Positions 1 through 5,268 of a DNA stretch of 5,268 bases are shown one piece after another (within the stretch, counting starts at the first letter, position 1; every line of letters begins with the position of its first letter). The position numbers and the translations under genes are program-made. The notes below the pieces were generated by a model that saw nothing but the letters and a program-made list of their open reading frames with translations, searched no databases and was not told the DNA's origin. This stretch comes from Clostridia bacterium (GTDB lineage: Bacteria; Bacillota; Clostridia; Peptostreptococcales; Anaerovoracaceae): the NCBI GenBank assembly GCA_900754805.1, contig CAAEEE010000320.1, forward strand, positions 1 through 5,268, read 5' to 3'.

Positions 1-24
1 AGCGATTATTGTGCAGAAAGAACC

Positions 25-33
25 AAAAGGAGG
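25..33 (+). promoter_or_regulatory. Ribosome binding site for the small YezD-like gene
   Basis: AAAAGGAGG is a near-perfect Shine-Dalgarno sequence. It lies 8 nt before the TTG at 42, an ideal distance, and therefore decides the start of the small gene. The in-frame TTG at 9 has no visible upstream site. The in-frame ATG at 72 is preceded only by GAGGG at 1 nt spacing, which is too close. Confidence 0.75.
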
Positions 34-41
34 CAGGGAAG

Positions 42-203
42 TTGACAGACCGGGAAAAAACGGATGAGGGAATGAAGCTTACCGACAAAGAGAAAAAGCT
101 TTTGTCCATTATCAGAGGAATGCAGTTCGGAGAGGTTCGGGTTGTCGTCACAGACGGGGTTCCCACACGAGCTGAGGAAATTAAAAAAAGTGTAAAGCTT
201 TAA
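42..203 (+). CDS. YezD-like small protein (DUF2292 family)
   Basis: This gene encodes a 53-residue protein if translation begins at the TTG at 42, the codon served by the strong ribosome binding site. The frame could be read from TTG at 9 (64 residues) or ATG at 72 (43 residues), but neither has a good site. The C-terminal part has the features I associate with the YezD/DUF2292 family: a KLTDKEKKLL helix, a short GEVRVVVTDGVP beta hairpin, and the closing EEIKKSVKL. Proteins of this family are about 50-60 residues, are common in Firmicutes, and have no established biochemical role. The family assignment is from memory of the pattern, not from a search. There is no signal peptide or membrane segment, so it is probably cytoplasmic. 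A strong terminator follows at 253-328, before the large surface-protein gene. It is unclear whether the two genes share a function. Confidence 0.8.
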   Translation: MTDREKTDEGMKLTDKEKKLLSIIRGMQFGEVRVVVTDGVPTRAEEIKKSVKL

Positions 204-238
204 TCAAAATAATTGGCTGCATCATACATAGGGACTGA

Positions 239-250
239 CCGGAAAACCGG
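239..250 (+). other. Small hairpin CCGG-AAAA-CCGG upstream of the terminator
   Basis: A perfect 4-bp stem (239-242 with 247-250) closes an AAAA tetraloop. With a small internal loop it could extend to 234-254 (A-T, C-G and T-G pairs). It would then share bases 253-254 with the base of the terminator stem and compete weakly with it. I do not recognise it as part of a known riboswitch. Confidence 0.4.
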
Positions 251-252
251 AG

Positions 253-328
253 GTTCTTTCACAAAGCAGACAGAGGAAAGCACAGGGATTTTTGGTGCTT
301 TCGGGTCGCTTGTGGAAGAACTTTTTTT
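253..328 (+). terminator. Long intrinsic terminator or attenuator hairpin
   Basis: The outer stem pairs 253-267 with 308-321: 14 base pairs, one bulged A and one T-G wobble. A middle GAC/GTC stem pairs 269-271 with 305-307. The inner stem is a perfect 8-bp inverted repeat, GAAAGCAC (276-283) with GTGCTTTC (295-302), around an 11-nt loop. Seven T residues follow directly at 322-328. This is the form of a Rho-independent terminator on the plus strand. It would end transcripts of the small gene. Because it sits so close to the large gene it may also serve as an attenuator for that gene. An alternative pairing of CTTTC (256-260) with GAAAG (276-280) would disrupt both stems, but it is only 5 bp. 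Confidence 0.85.
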
Positions 329-340
329 GTTGCAGCAAGG

Positions 341-347
341 AAAGGAG
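341..347 (+). promoter_or_regulatory. Ribosome binding site for the large surface-protein gene
   Basis: AAAGGAG lies 12 nt before the ATG at 360, slightly long spacing but acceptable in Firmicutes. A second weaker AAGG lies at 337-340. The site begins 12 nt after the terminator U-tract, so it is outside the hairpin and would be free in any readthrough transcript. Confidence 0.7.
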
Positions 348-359
348 AACGAGAGAAAT

Positions 360-470
360 ATGAAAGAAAATAAGCAGTTGTTATTTCAGAAAGCACTTGC
401 CATTCTGCTTGCGGCTTCGCTGATTCTAAGCAATTTCACCCTTTATGACCGGGGGACATACGCCTATGCA
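360..470 (+). other. Signal peptide (residues 1-37)
   Basis: The N-terminus has lysines at 2, 5 and 11, then a hydrophobic core at about 12-23 (ALAILLAASLIL), then a polar stretch ending in Ala-Tyr-Ala at 35-37 before an acidic sequence (EAE). This is a classic Sec signal with likely signal peptidase I cleavage after Ala37. There is no lipobox cysteine, so a lipoprotein is unlikely. Confidence 0.85.
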
Positions 471-3400
471 GAGGCGGAAACAGAAGCAGGAGCATGGGAT
501 GGTACAGCCACAGCGGTGGACGAGATGGAACTAGACGGGGACACCTATCTAATCAATTCGCCGGCAGACCTTGCGGGCTTCGCTGAAATTGTCAATACTC
601 AGGACCCAAGTGTCAATGGCCGTTTGTGTGCAGACCTCGATATGAGTGAAGGCACATGGATTCCCATTGGAAATGAAGGGGAGTATTATTCCGGAACCTT
701 TGAAGGAGATGGACATAGCGTTACCCTATCCGTACCCGAGGAAGCTGGGGTCACATATGGCGGATTGTTTGCACAGGCAAATGGTGCGAACATCAAAGGA
801 GTTGTAATCAAAGGCGAAATCTATGCGCAGGATTATGCAGGAGGCATTGTAGGCTATGGCGAGAATGTTACCATAACGGAATGCCGTAATGAGGCTGAAA
901 TTCATGGAAGCACTGCCGCCGGCGGGCTCATAGGCTATGGCAGTGGAAACATTCTCAGGTGCGCAAACAAAGGAAGCATTTCAGGAGATGGTTATGCTGC
1001 CGGAGGTATTTTGGGCGTTGCCTGTGGAGATACGAGCATTGAATCTTCCTATAATCAGGGAAGCATTACTTCCGAATACTATGCAGCAGGCATTTTGGGC
1101 TATGGAGAGAGTGGACCGATAGAAATGAATTCCGTATATTCATCAGCAACCATTGAGGGGACATCTTTCGGTGGCATAGATTTTACAGGAATAATCAGTG
1201 GTGCAGATGTAGGAGAAATCCTTACCGGAAATGAAGAGGTCGGCGGAGAAAATATTTTTGGCTATTTTCAAAAGAAACAGCTTGACCCGGACTATCAGAG
1301 TTTAATCGAAAATTACCAATCTTTTCAAGAATTGAGTGATATGGCAGGGCTGGTAGACGCATTAAACAGCGGCGAAGACATTTTCCTTGTACAGGCAGGA
1401 GGCTGGCCAATCCTGAAATGGGAAAACAGCAGTGAAGTAAGCCCGGAGGAATTGCAAGCCAAAATTGAAGCTGCAAAGGCCGAAATCAATGGTATCGGGG
1501 AAGGTGAAGACTACGATACAATTTGTAGGAATAAATTTACAGAACTTAAAGAAGCCGCTTTAACAAATTTGGGTGCGGCGACCACCCTGAACGAGGTGGA
1601 AAGAATCCTCGGTAAAGCAAAGGCGGATCTTACGGACATCCCAACGAAAGGGGATAAAAACCAACGAAAAGACGCATTGCTCACCTACTCGGAAGCAGAT
1701 TATGAGGAAGCCGCATGGGAAATCATCACTGAAAAGAAAGAGGCTTTTATTGAAATCGTCGATGCCTCCGTAAGCAAAACCGAGATGGATACTTGCTGGG
1801 CTTCGGTGGAGACAGAGCTTAAGGATGTGATTACCACAAACGAAAAGCGGGATTTACTAAAGGCTCTTGATACAGCATACGGAAAGTATAAGGAGGAAGA
1901 CTACGCACCGGAGAAGTGGACAGAATTAGAGACTGCATACAGGCAGGCACGCACTGCAATCGAAAAGGAAACCGGCAAGACGAAGGCTGTAGCAGCAAAA
2001 AACAATGCAGTGGCGGCGATGAAGGAAATTCGCACCATTTTATCCGACCTTAGAGAAACCAAAAAGGCGGAGTTTACAAAGTATTTTACTGAAAACTACA
2101 AAAAAGAAGACTACAGCACCGAAAAATGGAAGCAGATAACCAACCCAAATTCAGGAATGACCAATAAAGGTTATTACAATAACGCACTCACTGCCATTGC
2201 AAAAGCAACGGAGGAACAAGAAATCGATAACATCATTGAAAAGGCGAAGGCCGACATGGCGAAGGTCTATACCTTGGTGCAAGAGGCGGAGCTTGCAAGC
2301 CTGAAAGCCAAATTAAAAGCCGAGCTTGACAGCCGTCTGGCCGGGGTGGATGCGTCGATTTATGAAAAAAACGATTATGATGCAATGAAGCGTAGCGTAG
2401 CTTCGCAAAAAAATAATATCGATGGAGCATACAGCTTTGAGCAGGCTGAAGAATATTACGGGCATGGGCTGAAGGCAATTCAGAATACCATTACCACCGT
2501 TCAGCGTGAAGAGCAGCTTGCTCGGATTGAAGAGGTTTACCAAAGATGTCTGCAAAACAAAGCCAATTACGATGACGAAGATTGGAAAACCATTGAGACC
2601 AACTACCAAAAGAAGAGTGAACTGAATTCTACTTCGGACTTCACCTATGCGAAGCAGTGGGCGGATAGCTACATTCGTGCCATGAACAATGTTTTGACAA
2701 AGGAGGAAAAAGTAAACTTCGAAGCAGGGCGGTCTGAGGTTTTAGCTATGCTTCAGGGAGAATACGAGAAGTATCTTGCCAAGAAAGGAGACTATGACCA
2801 GAACTGCGGAGAGAATGAGGAAGGCTGGCGGAAGCTGGAAAAAATCAACAAAGAAGCGGTTGCTGCAATTCAAAAGGTAAAAAAGGATGAGGGTAAATCC
2901 GCAATGACAGCCATCTACGAGCAGGCAGCAGCGGATATGGCTGCGGTGACATCCCTTACCGCCTGCCGCGAAAATTTGGCAAAAGAAATAAAGATTTTAA
3001 CCAAAGCTCGCATTGATGCCGGACTCTACACAGAAAAGGGCAAGATGCAGCTTCAAAAAATCCAAGACCAAACGGTGGCGAAAATGACAGAAGCTGCCTC
3101 GGTGAAGGCGATTCAAAGCTGCTATGACAGCGGCGTGAACGCACTGGAGAATGTCATTGAAAGCGCACAGGAAGAAGCGTTAAATGCTGCAATCAGTGCG
3201 GCTGTTTCTGCCTTCGAAAGTTATTTTAGCACGAAGTATCCTGAGGCAAATAAGGACAAATACGAAGCAGCAGACTGGCAGAAGCTGCAGGAGATTTACC
3301 GGGAAACCATCAAAAAAATGAAAGAGGTTTACACCAAGGATTATACAGAGCAGTTGGAAGCACTAAGACGCAATGGGGAGGCTTCCATGGGAGAAATCAG

Positions 3401-5268
3401 CATAAAGGGAGTGAAAATTGCCAAGCTGGTGATCGAATGTATGAAGCAGATAGAAGGCAGCTATGCCCTGCATAACGCAATTTTGGATTTCGCTTCCGAA
3501 AACCTCATGGAAACCTTTTCTTCCTTCGCCTATGACCTGTGGTGCAATGGGGGAGACGGACTCAAAGCAGGCATACAGGCTGCTAAAGAGAAAATTAAGG
3601 ACATTTTCGAGAAAGCAGAAGCATATATGAAGGGAAGCGACAGCAGCAGCGAAGTAACCGCCCGGATGAACGAAATTTTGGCGCAGATGGACAGTGCGGA
3701 AAAATCGGCGCTGACAATAGAGAACACCGTTACTGCGGCTGACAAGTGGGACGGATATTCTAAAACAGAACCACAAGCAGGAGACGGAAGCGCTGAAAAT
3801 CCGTATCAAATCGGAACCGCAGCACAGCTGGCATGGTTTGCGGAAGAGGTCAATAAGGATACGATTGGCAGCAAGCCGGGTTCAAGCCTGTGTGCAGTAT
3901 TGACGAAGGACATTGACCTTGCAGGATACGACTGGACGCCGATTGCCATGACCGATGATCTTAACGGCAGAGGCTATCTGGGTACCTTCGACGGAAAGGG
4001 ATATACCCTGCACAACTTAAAAGTCGACACAACCGGATTAAGCGGAACCCTTTACAGAGGTCTTTTCGGAACCCTCGGCAAGGAGGGTACGATTAGGAAT
4101 CTCCATGTGGCAGGAAATCTGTATTTTGTTAAGCAGGGCGAAGCCGGTATAACCGGCAGCTCCGGATTCGGCGGAATTGTGGGAAACATCAAATCCGGTA
4201 CGGTATATAACTGCATTTCCTCTGTTAAGATAAAAAGGGATACCTACACAGCCGCATCCTATATCGGCGGCATTGCGGGAAGAATGGATGGCGGAATCAT
4301 CGACAGATGCCGAAGCTATGCGTTCTTTGTCGACGCGACAAGTTCAAGCTATTCCAATACAGGGGGAATTGTGGGCCGGATGAATGGCAACGGTGACTCC
4401 TATTCAATGGTAAGATATTGTGTGTACGACGGCAGCTTTGCAACGGCAGGAACCGGAATCGGCGGCATTGCGGGATGCTTAGAGCAAAATGCAATCGTCA
4501 GAGAGTGTATCAACCGGGCGCCTATCGGTAAGCTTAGGACTACGGCTGGAAGCTCTTATACCGGCGGCATTGTAGGGCTGATGGACAATAACAGTAAGGT
4601 GCTTTATGTATATAACAGCGGTGAAATTAACGGCGGCAGCATTCATGCCGGGGACAATGCCTCGGACGGAACCGGCGGTATTGTAGGCGGTGAAGGCCGC
4701 AGCACTGCAAAGGGGGAGGAAAAGTCTCTTCCGCTGATTTCCCATGCCTACAACAGCGGAACGGTTACGGCAGAACTCAGAGCAGGTGGTATTGTAGGTC
4801 GTGTAACGAAGGGTACGGTTTCCAATGCGGAAAGCTGCGCAGAGGGCAGGATGTTCGGTTATGTGGAAAACGCAGGAACGAATATCGAGAATGCAGTTTC
4901 CACAGAGCAGGTAAACTTTACCTCCACAGGCGAGGGAAACAGCGAGGAGCTTGCACTTGCAAAGCTTACGAACACCCGGAGACTGGTTGCAAAATATAAA
5001 GCTGAGGAGGATGCGGTTTACGGACAACAGACAAAGGTTTACAACGACCTGATTGATACTTACATCCGCAAAGTGGAGGAAGCCGCTACGGCTGAAGAGG
5101 CTCAGCAAGCCACAGAAGAAGGCGAAGCGGCTCTTGCCAAGGTAAACACCCAGCTTGCCGCAGCAAAGGAAGCAGCAAAGACCCGGCTTCGCAGTTATGT
5201 GGCTGCAAGGGTCTACGACAGCAAAAAAGCAGAGGATGCAGAAAAAAGCGTGGCAGAGCAGATTGTGG
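360..5268 (+). CDS. Very large secreted GLUG-repeat, adhesin-like modular protein (3' end outside window)
   Basis: One open frame of 1,636 codons runs from the ATG at 360 to the window edge with no stop, so the C-terminus is missing. The start is supported by a ribosome binding site and by the signal peptide directly after it. Modules in order are: signal peptide (1-37); first GLUG block (about 58-354); helical repeat array (about 361-932); less regular helical stretch (933-1125); second GLUG block (about 1130-1515); second helical stretch (from 1528). GLUG motifs (GGIVG-type) are known from bacterial surface proteins, including some IgA peptidases, but no peptidase motif is visible here. The helical part resembles FIVAR-type or other three-helix stalk modules of Gram-positive adhesins; I cannot name the exact family. 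I infer a rod-like surface or secreted protein for adhesion or matrix binding. Anchor signals (LPXTG, SLH or other cell-wall binding) would lie beyond the window. The protein has about 19 cysteines, many in the GLUG blocks. The coding sequence shows no frameshift. Confidence 0.9.
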   Translation, partial: MKENKQLLFQKALAILLAASLILSNFTLYDRGTYAYAEAETEAGAWDGTATAVDEMELDGDTYLINSPADLAGFAEIVNTQDPSVNGRLCADLDMSEGTWIPIGNEGEYYSGTFEGDGHSVTLSVPEEAGVTYGGLFAQANGANIKGVVIKGEIYAQDYAGGIVGYGENVTITECRNEAEIHGSTAAGGLIGYGSGNILRCANKGSISGDGYAAGGILGVACGDTSIESSYNQGSITSEYYAAGILGYGESGPIEMNSVYSSATIEGTSFGGIDFTGIISGADVGEILTGNEEVGGENIFGYFQKKQLDPDYQSLIENYQSFQELSDMAGLVDALNSGEDIFLVQAGGWPILKWENSSEVSPEELQAKIEAAKAEINGIGEGEDYDTICRNKFTELKEAALTNLGAATTLNEVERILGKAKADLTDIPTKGDKNQRKDALLTYSEADYEEAAWEIITEKKEAFIEIVDASVSKTEMDTCWASVETELKDVITTNEKRDLLKALDTAYGKYKEEDYAPEKWTELETAYRQARTAIEKETGKTKAVAAKNNAVAAMKEIRTILSDLRETKKAEFTKYFTENYKKEDYSTEKWKQITNPNSGMTNKGYYNNALTAIAKATEEQEIDNIIEKAKADMAKVYTLVQEAELASLKAKLKAELDSRLAGVDASIYEKNDYDAMKRSVASQKNNIDGAYSFEQAEEYYGHGLKAIQNTITTVQREEQLARIEEVYQRCLQNKANYDDEDWKTIETNYQKKSELNSTSDFTYAKQWADSYIRAMNNVLTKEEKVNFEAGRSEVLAMLQGEYEKYLAKKGDYDQNCGENEEGWRKLEKINKEAVAAIQKVKKDEGKSAMTAIYEQAAADMAAVTSLTACRENLAKEIKILTKARIDAGLYTEKGKMQLQKIQDQTVAKMTEAASVKAIQSCYDSGVNALENVIESAQEEALNAAISAAVSAFESYFSTKYPEANKDKYEAADWQKLQEIYRETIKKMKEVYTKDYTEQLEALRRNGEASMGEISIKGVKIAKLVIECMKQIEGSYALHNAILDFASENLMETFSSFAYDLWCNGGDGLKAGIQAAKEKIKDIFEKAEAYMKGSDSSSEVTARMNEILAQMDSAEKSALTIENTVTAADKWDGYSKTEPQAGDGSAENPYQIGTAAQLAWFAEEVNKDTIGSKPGSSLCAVLTKDIDLAGYDWTPIAMTDDLNGRGYLGTFDGKGYTLHNLKVDTTGLSGTLYRGLFGTLGKEGTIRNLHVAGNLYFVKQGEAGITGSSGFGGIVGNIKSGTVYNCISSVKIKRDTYTAASYIGGIAGRMDGGIIDRCRSYAFFVDATSSSYSNTGGIVGRMNGNGDSYSMVRYCVYDGSFATAGTGIGGIAGCLEQNAIVRECINRAPIGKLRTTAGSSYTGGIVGLMDNNSKVLYVYNSGEINGGSIHAGDNASDGTGGIVGGEGRSTAKGEEKSLPLISHAYNSGTVTAELRAGGIVGRVTKGTVSNAESCAEGRMFGYVENAGTNIENAVSTEQVNFTSTGEGNSEELALAKLTNTRRLVAKYKAEEDAVYGQQTKVYNDLIDTYIRKVEEAATAEEAQQATEEGEAALAKVNTQLAAAKEAAKTRLRSYVAARVYDSKKAEDAEKSVAEQIV
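531..1421 (+). other. First GLUG block, predicted beta-helix (residues 58-354)
   Basis: The block opens with the typical head of GLUG proteins: YLINSPADLAGFAEIVN (63-79), then DLDM (92-95), then a W-x-PIG and SGTFEGDGH segment (100-119). Five motif copies follow, beginning near residues 161, 188, 215, 243 and 271: GGIVG, GGLIG, GGILG, AGILG and a degenerate GGIDF. Their period is a tight 27-28 residues, as expected for rungs of a right-handed beta-solenoid. Rungs often carry a Cys or Ser about 14 residues after the motif (C175, C201). The block closes with AGGWPILKW (346-354), a common C-terminal cap of such blocks. Confidence 0.8.
1440..3155 (+). repeat. Array of about nine degenerate three-helix repeats (residues 361-932)
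   Basis: Units of about 63-85 residues recur. A unit often begins with an acidic-aromatic motif followed by a Trp, as in EEDYAPEKW (512-520), KEDYSTEKW (582-590) and NYDDEDW (736-742). A second helix follows, then a third helix ending in an Ala-rich pattern with a final Val or Ile: near residues 427, 490, 557, 636, 778, 863 and 932, with a weaker copy near 710. The central aromatic is at F393, W453, W520, W590, M676, W742, W823 and M896, with the next unit starting at W973. The composition is rich in Lys, Glu and Ala and predicts almost all alpha helix. The units resemble FIVAR-like or albumin-binding three-helix modules of Gram-positive surface proteins, but that family name is a guess. The DNA of the copies has diverged, so this is an old repeat, not a recent tandem expansion. 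Confidence 0.65.
3156..3734 (+). other. Less regular helical region (residues 933-1125)
   Basis: This stretch starts with a recognisable repeat head (YEAADWQKLQEIY, 968-980) but then loses the repeat rhythm. Residues 1011-1062 are more hydrophobic than the flanks, with segments around IAKLVIECM (1020-1028) and two cysteines (C1027, C1062). They are too broken by charge to be a clear membrane span. A charged helix (1068-1092), a serine-rich break (SDSSS, 1093-1097) and a final short helix lead to the second GLUG block. I do not recognise a named domain here. Confidence 0.5.
4263..4280 (+). repeat. 18-nt exact direct repeat, copy 1, encoding a GLUG core
   Basis: ATCGGCGGCATTGCGGGA encodes IGGIAG at residues 1302-1307. 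An identical copy lies 195 nt (65 codons) downstream at 4458-4475. That distance equals two GLUG units. Confidence 0.8.
4458..4475 (+). repeat. 18-nt exact direct repeat, copy 2, encoding a GLUG core
   Basis: This is identical to 4263-4280 and encodes IGGIAG at residues 1367-1372. The intervening unit (GGIVG at 1335) uses different codons, so the identity suggests either duplication of a two-unit segment or conservation of a favoured codon string. Flanking sequences differ, so recent duplication is not proven. Confidence 0.75.
4941..5268 (+). repeat. Second helical stretch after GLUG block 2 (residues 1528 onward, incomplete)
   Basis: After the second GLUG block the protein returns to Lys/Glu/Ala-rich helix. 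A segment with aromatic spacing (DAVYGQQTKVYNDLIDTYI, 1551-1569) is followed by an Ala-rich helix ending in ALAKV (1591-1595). This is the same second-helix/third-helix pattern as the array at residues 361-932, so it is probably the first unit of another array. A further unit begins with KTRLRSYVAARVYDSKKAED (1607-1626) and is cut by the window end. Confidence 0.6.

Larger units (their letters stand above)
204..359 (+). other. Intergenic leader between the small gene and the large surface-protein gene
   Basis: This 156-nt gap contains no credible gene. It holds a small hairpin, a long terminator-like hairpin and the ribosome binding site of the large gene, annotated separately. A promoter is not clear. 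AATAAT at 208-213 matches five of six bases of a sigma-A -10 box, but nothing resembling TTGACA lies 16-18 nt upstream. After the terminator U-tract only 31 nt remain before the ATG, which leaves no room for a promoter plus leader. Transcription of the large gene must therefore start upstream of the terminator. Confidence 0.6.
3747..4904 (+). other. Second GLUG block, predicted beta-helix (residues 1130-1515)
   Basis: The head, GDGSAENPYQIGTAAQLAWF (1141-1160), DIDL (1184-1187), W-TPIA and GTFDGKGYTLHNL (1208-1220), matches the first block's head module by module. Seven motif copies follow with GG pairs at residues 1271, 1303, 1335, 1368, 1402, 1439 and 1476, read as GGIVG or GGIAG. The period grows from 32 to 37 residues, longer than in the first block. 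Cysteines recur 14-19 residues after the motif in four consecutive rungs (C1285, C1317, C1354, C1383), and later rungs carry YNSG (1418-1421 and 1464-1467). This block lacks the WPILKW-type cap of the first block and runs directly into helix. Confidence 0.85.

Noticed and set aside
42..70. TTGACA at 42-47 as a promoter -35 box
   Set aside because: No acceptable -10 box lies 16-18 nt downstream, and the string overlaps the likely TTG start codon of the small gene.
231..260. Resemblance to a cobalamin riboswitch B12 box or a c-di-GMP-I aptamer
   Set aside because: The GGAAAACCGG and CACAGGG strings look superficially similar, but the other conserved blocks of those aptamers are absent or in the wrong order, and there is no space for a full cobalamin riboswitch after the small gene.
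937..1122. 61-residue plus-strand open frame in another frame
   Set aside because: It overlaps the first GLUG block, where the main frame has regular 27-28 residue repeats. No independent support.
3363..3809. 148-residue minus-strand open frame, with an overlapping 71-residue one
   Set aside because: These are antisense to the helical and linker region of the large gene. Their Ser/Phe/Leu-rich composition is what the reverse complement of Lys/Glu/Ala-rich coding sequence gives.
4263..4690. CRISPR-like or mobile-element repeat from recurring GGCGGCATTG strings
   Set aside because: The strings are in-frame codons for the GGIAG/GGIVG motif at coding periods that are multiples of three, with no uniform repeat-spacer structure. 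They are protein repeats.
4479..5108. 209-residue open frame on the minus strand
   Set aside because: It lies wholly inside the long plus-strand gene, whose frame is supported by recognisable domains. It shows no ribosome binding site of note and its translation resembles no family I know. It is a shadow of the coding frame.

Overview
This window looks like a mid-GC Gram-positive genome of the class Clostridia. The signs are strong purine-rich Shine-Dalgarno sites, a YezD-type (DUF2292) small protein, and a very large secreted protein with GLUG repeats. No gene here fixes genus or species.

Layout. Positions 1-41 hold only upstream sequence and a strong ribosome binding site. Positions 42-203 encode a 53-residue YezD/DUF2292-like protein starting at TTG. 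The gap at 204-359 contains a small CCGG-AAAA-CCGG hairpin and a long, well-formed intrinsic terminator (253-328). From 360 to the end of the window there is one uninterrupted reading frame of 1,636 codons, complete at its start and cut off by the window edge. It has a signal peptide (residues 1-37), a first GLUG beta-helix-like block (about 58-354), and about nine degenerate three-helix repeats (about 361-932). A less regular helical stretch follows (933-1125), then a second GLUG block (about 1130-1515) and a second helical stretch that continues past the window end.

The large gene is best read as a modular cell-surface or secreted adhesin-like stalk, with beta-helical and alpha-helical segments alternating. 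Its anchoring or functional C-terminal end is not visible, so surface attachment is inferred. Only 31 nt separate the terminator U-tract from the start codon, too few for a separate promoter. The large gene is therefore probably transcribed from upstream of the terminator, either by readthrough from the small gene or through a regulated attenuator. This is the main regulatory question in the window. No RNA genes, CRISPR arrays, insertion sequences or minus-strand genes could be supported.
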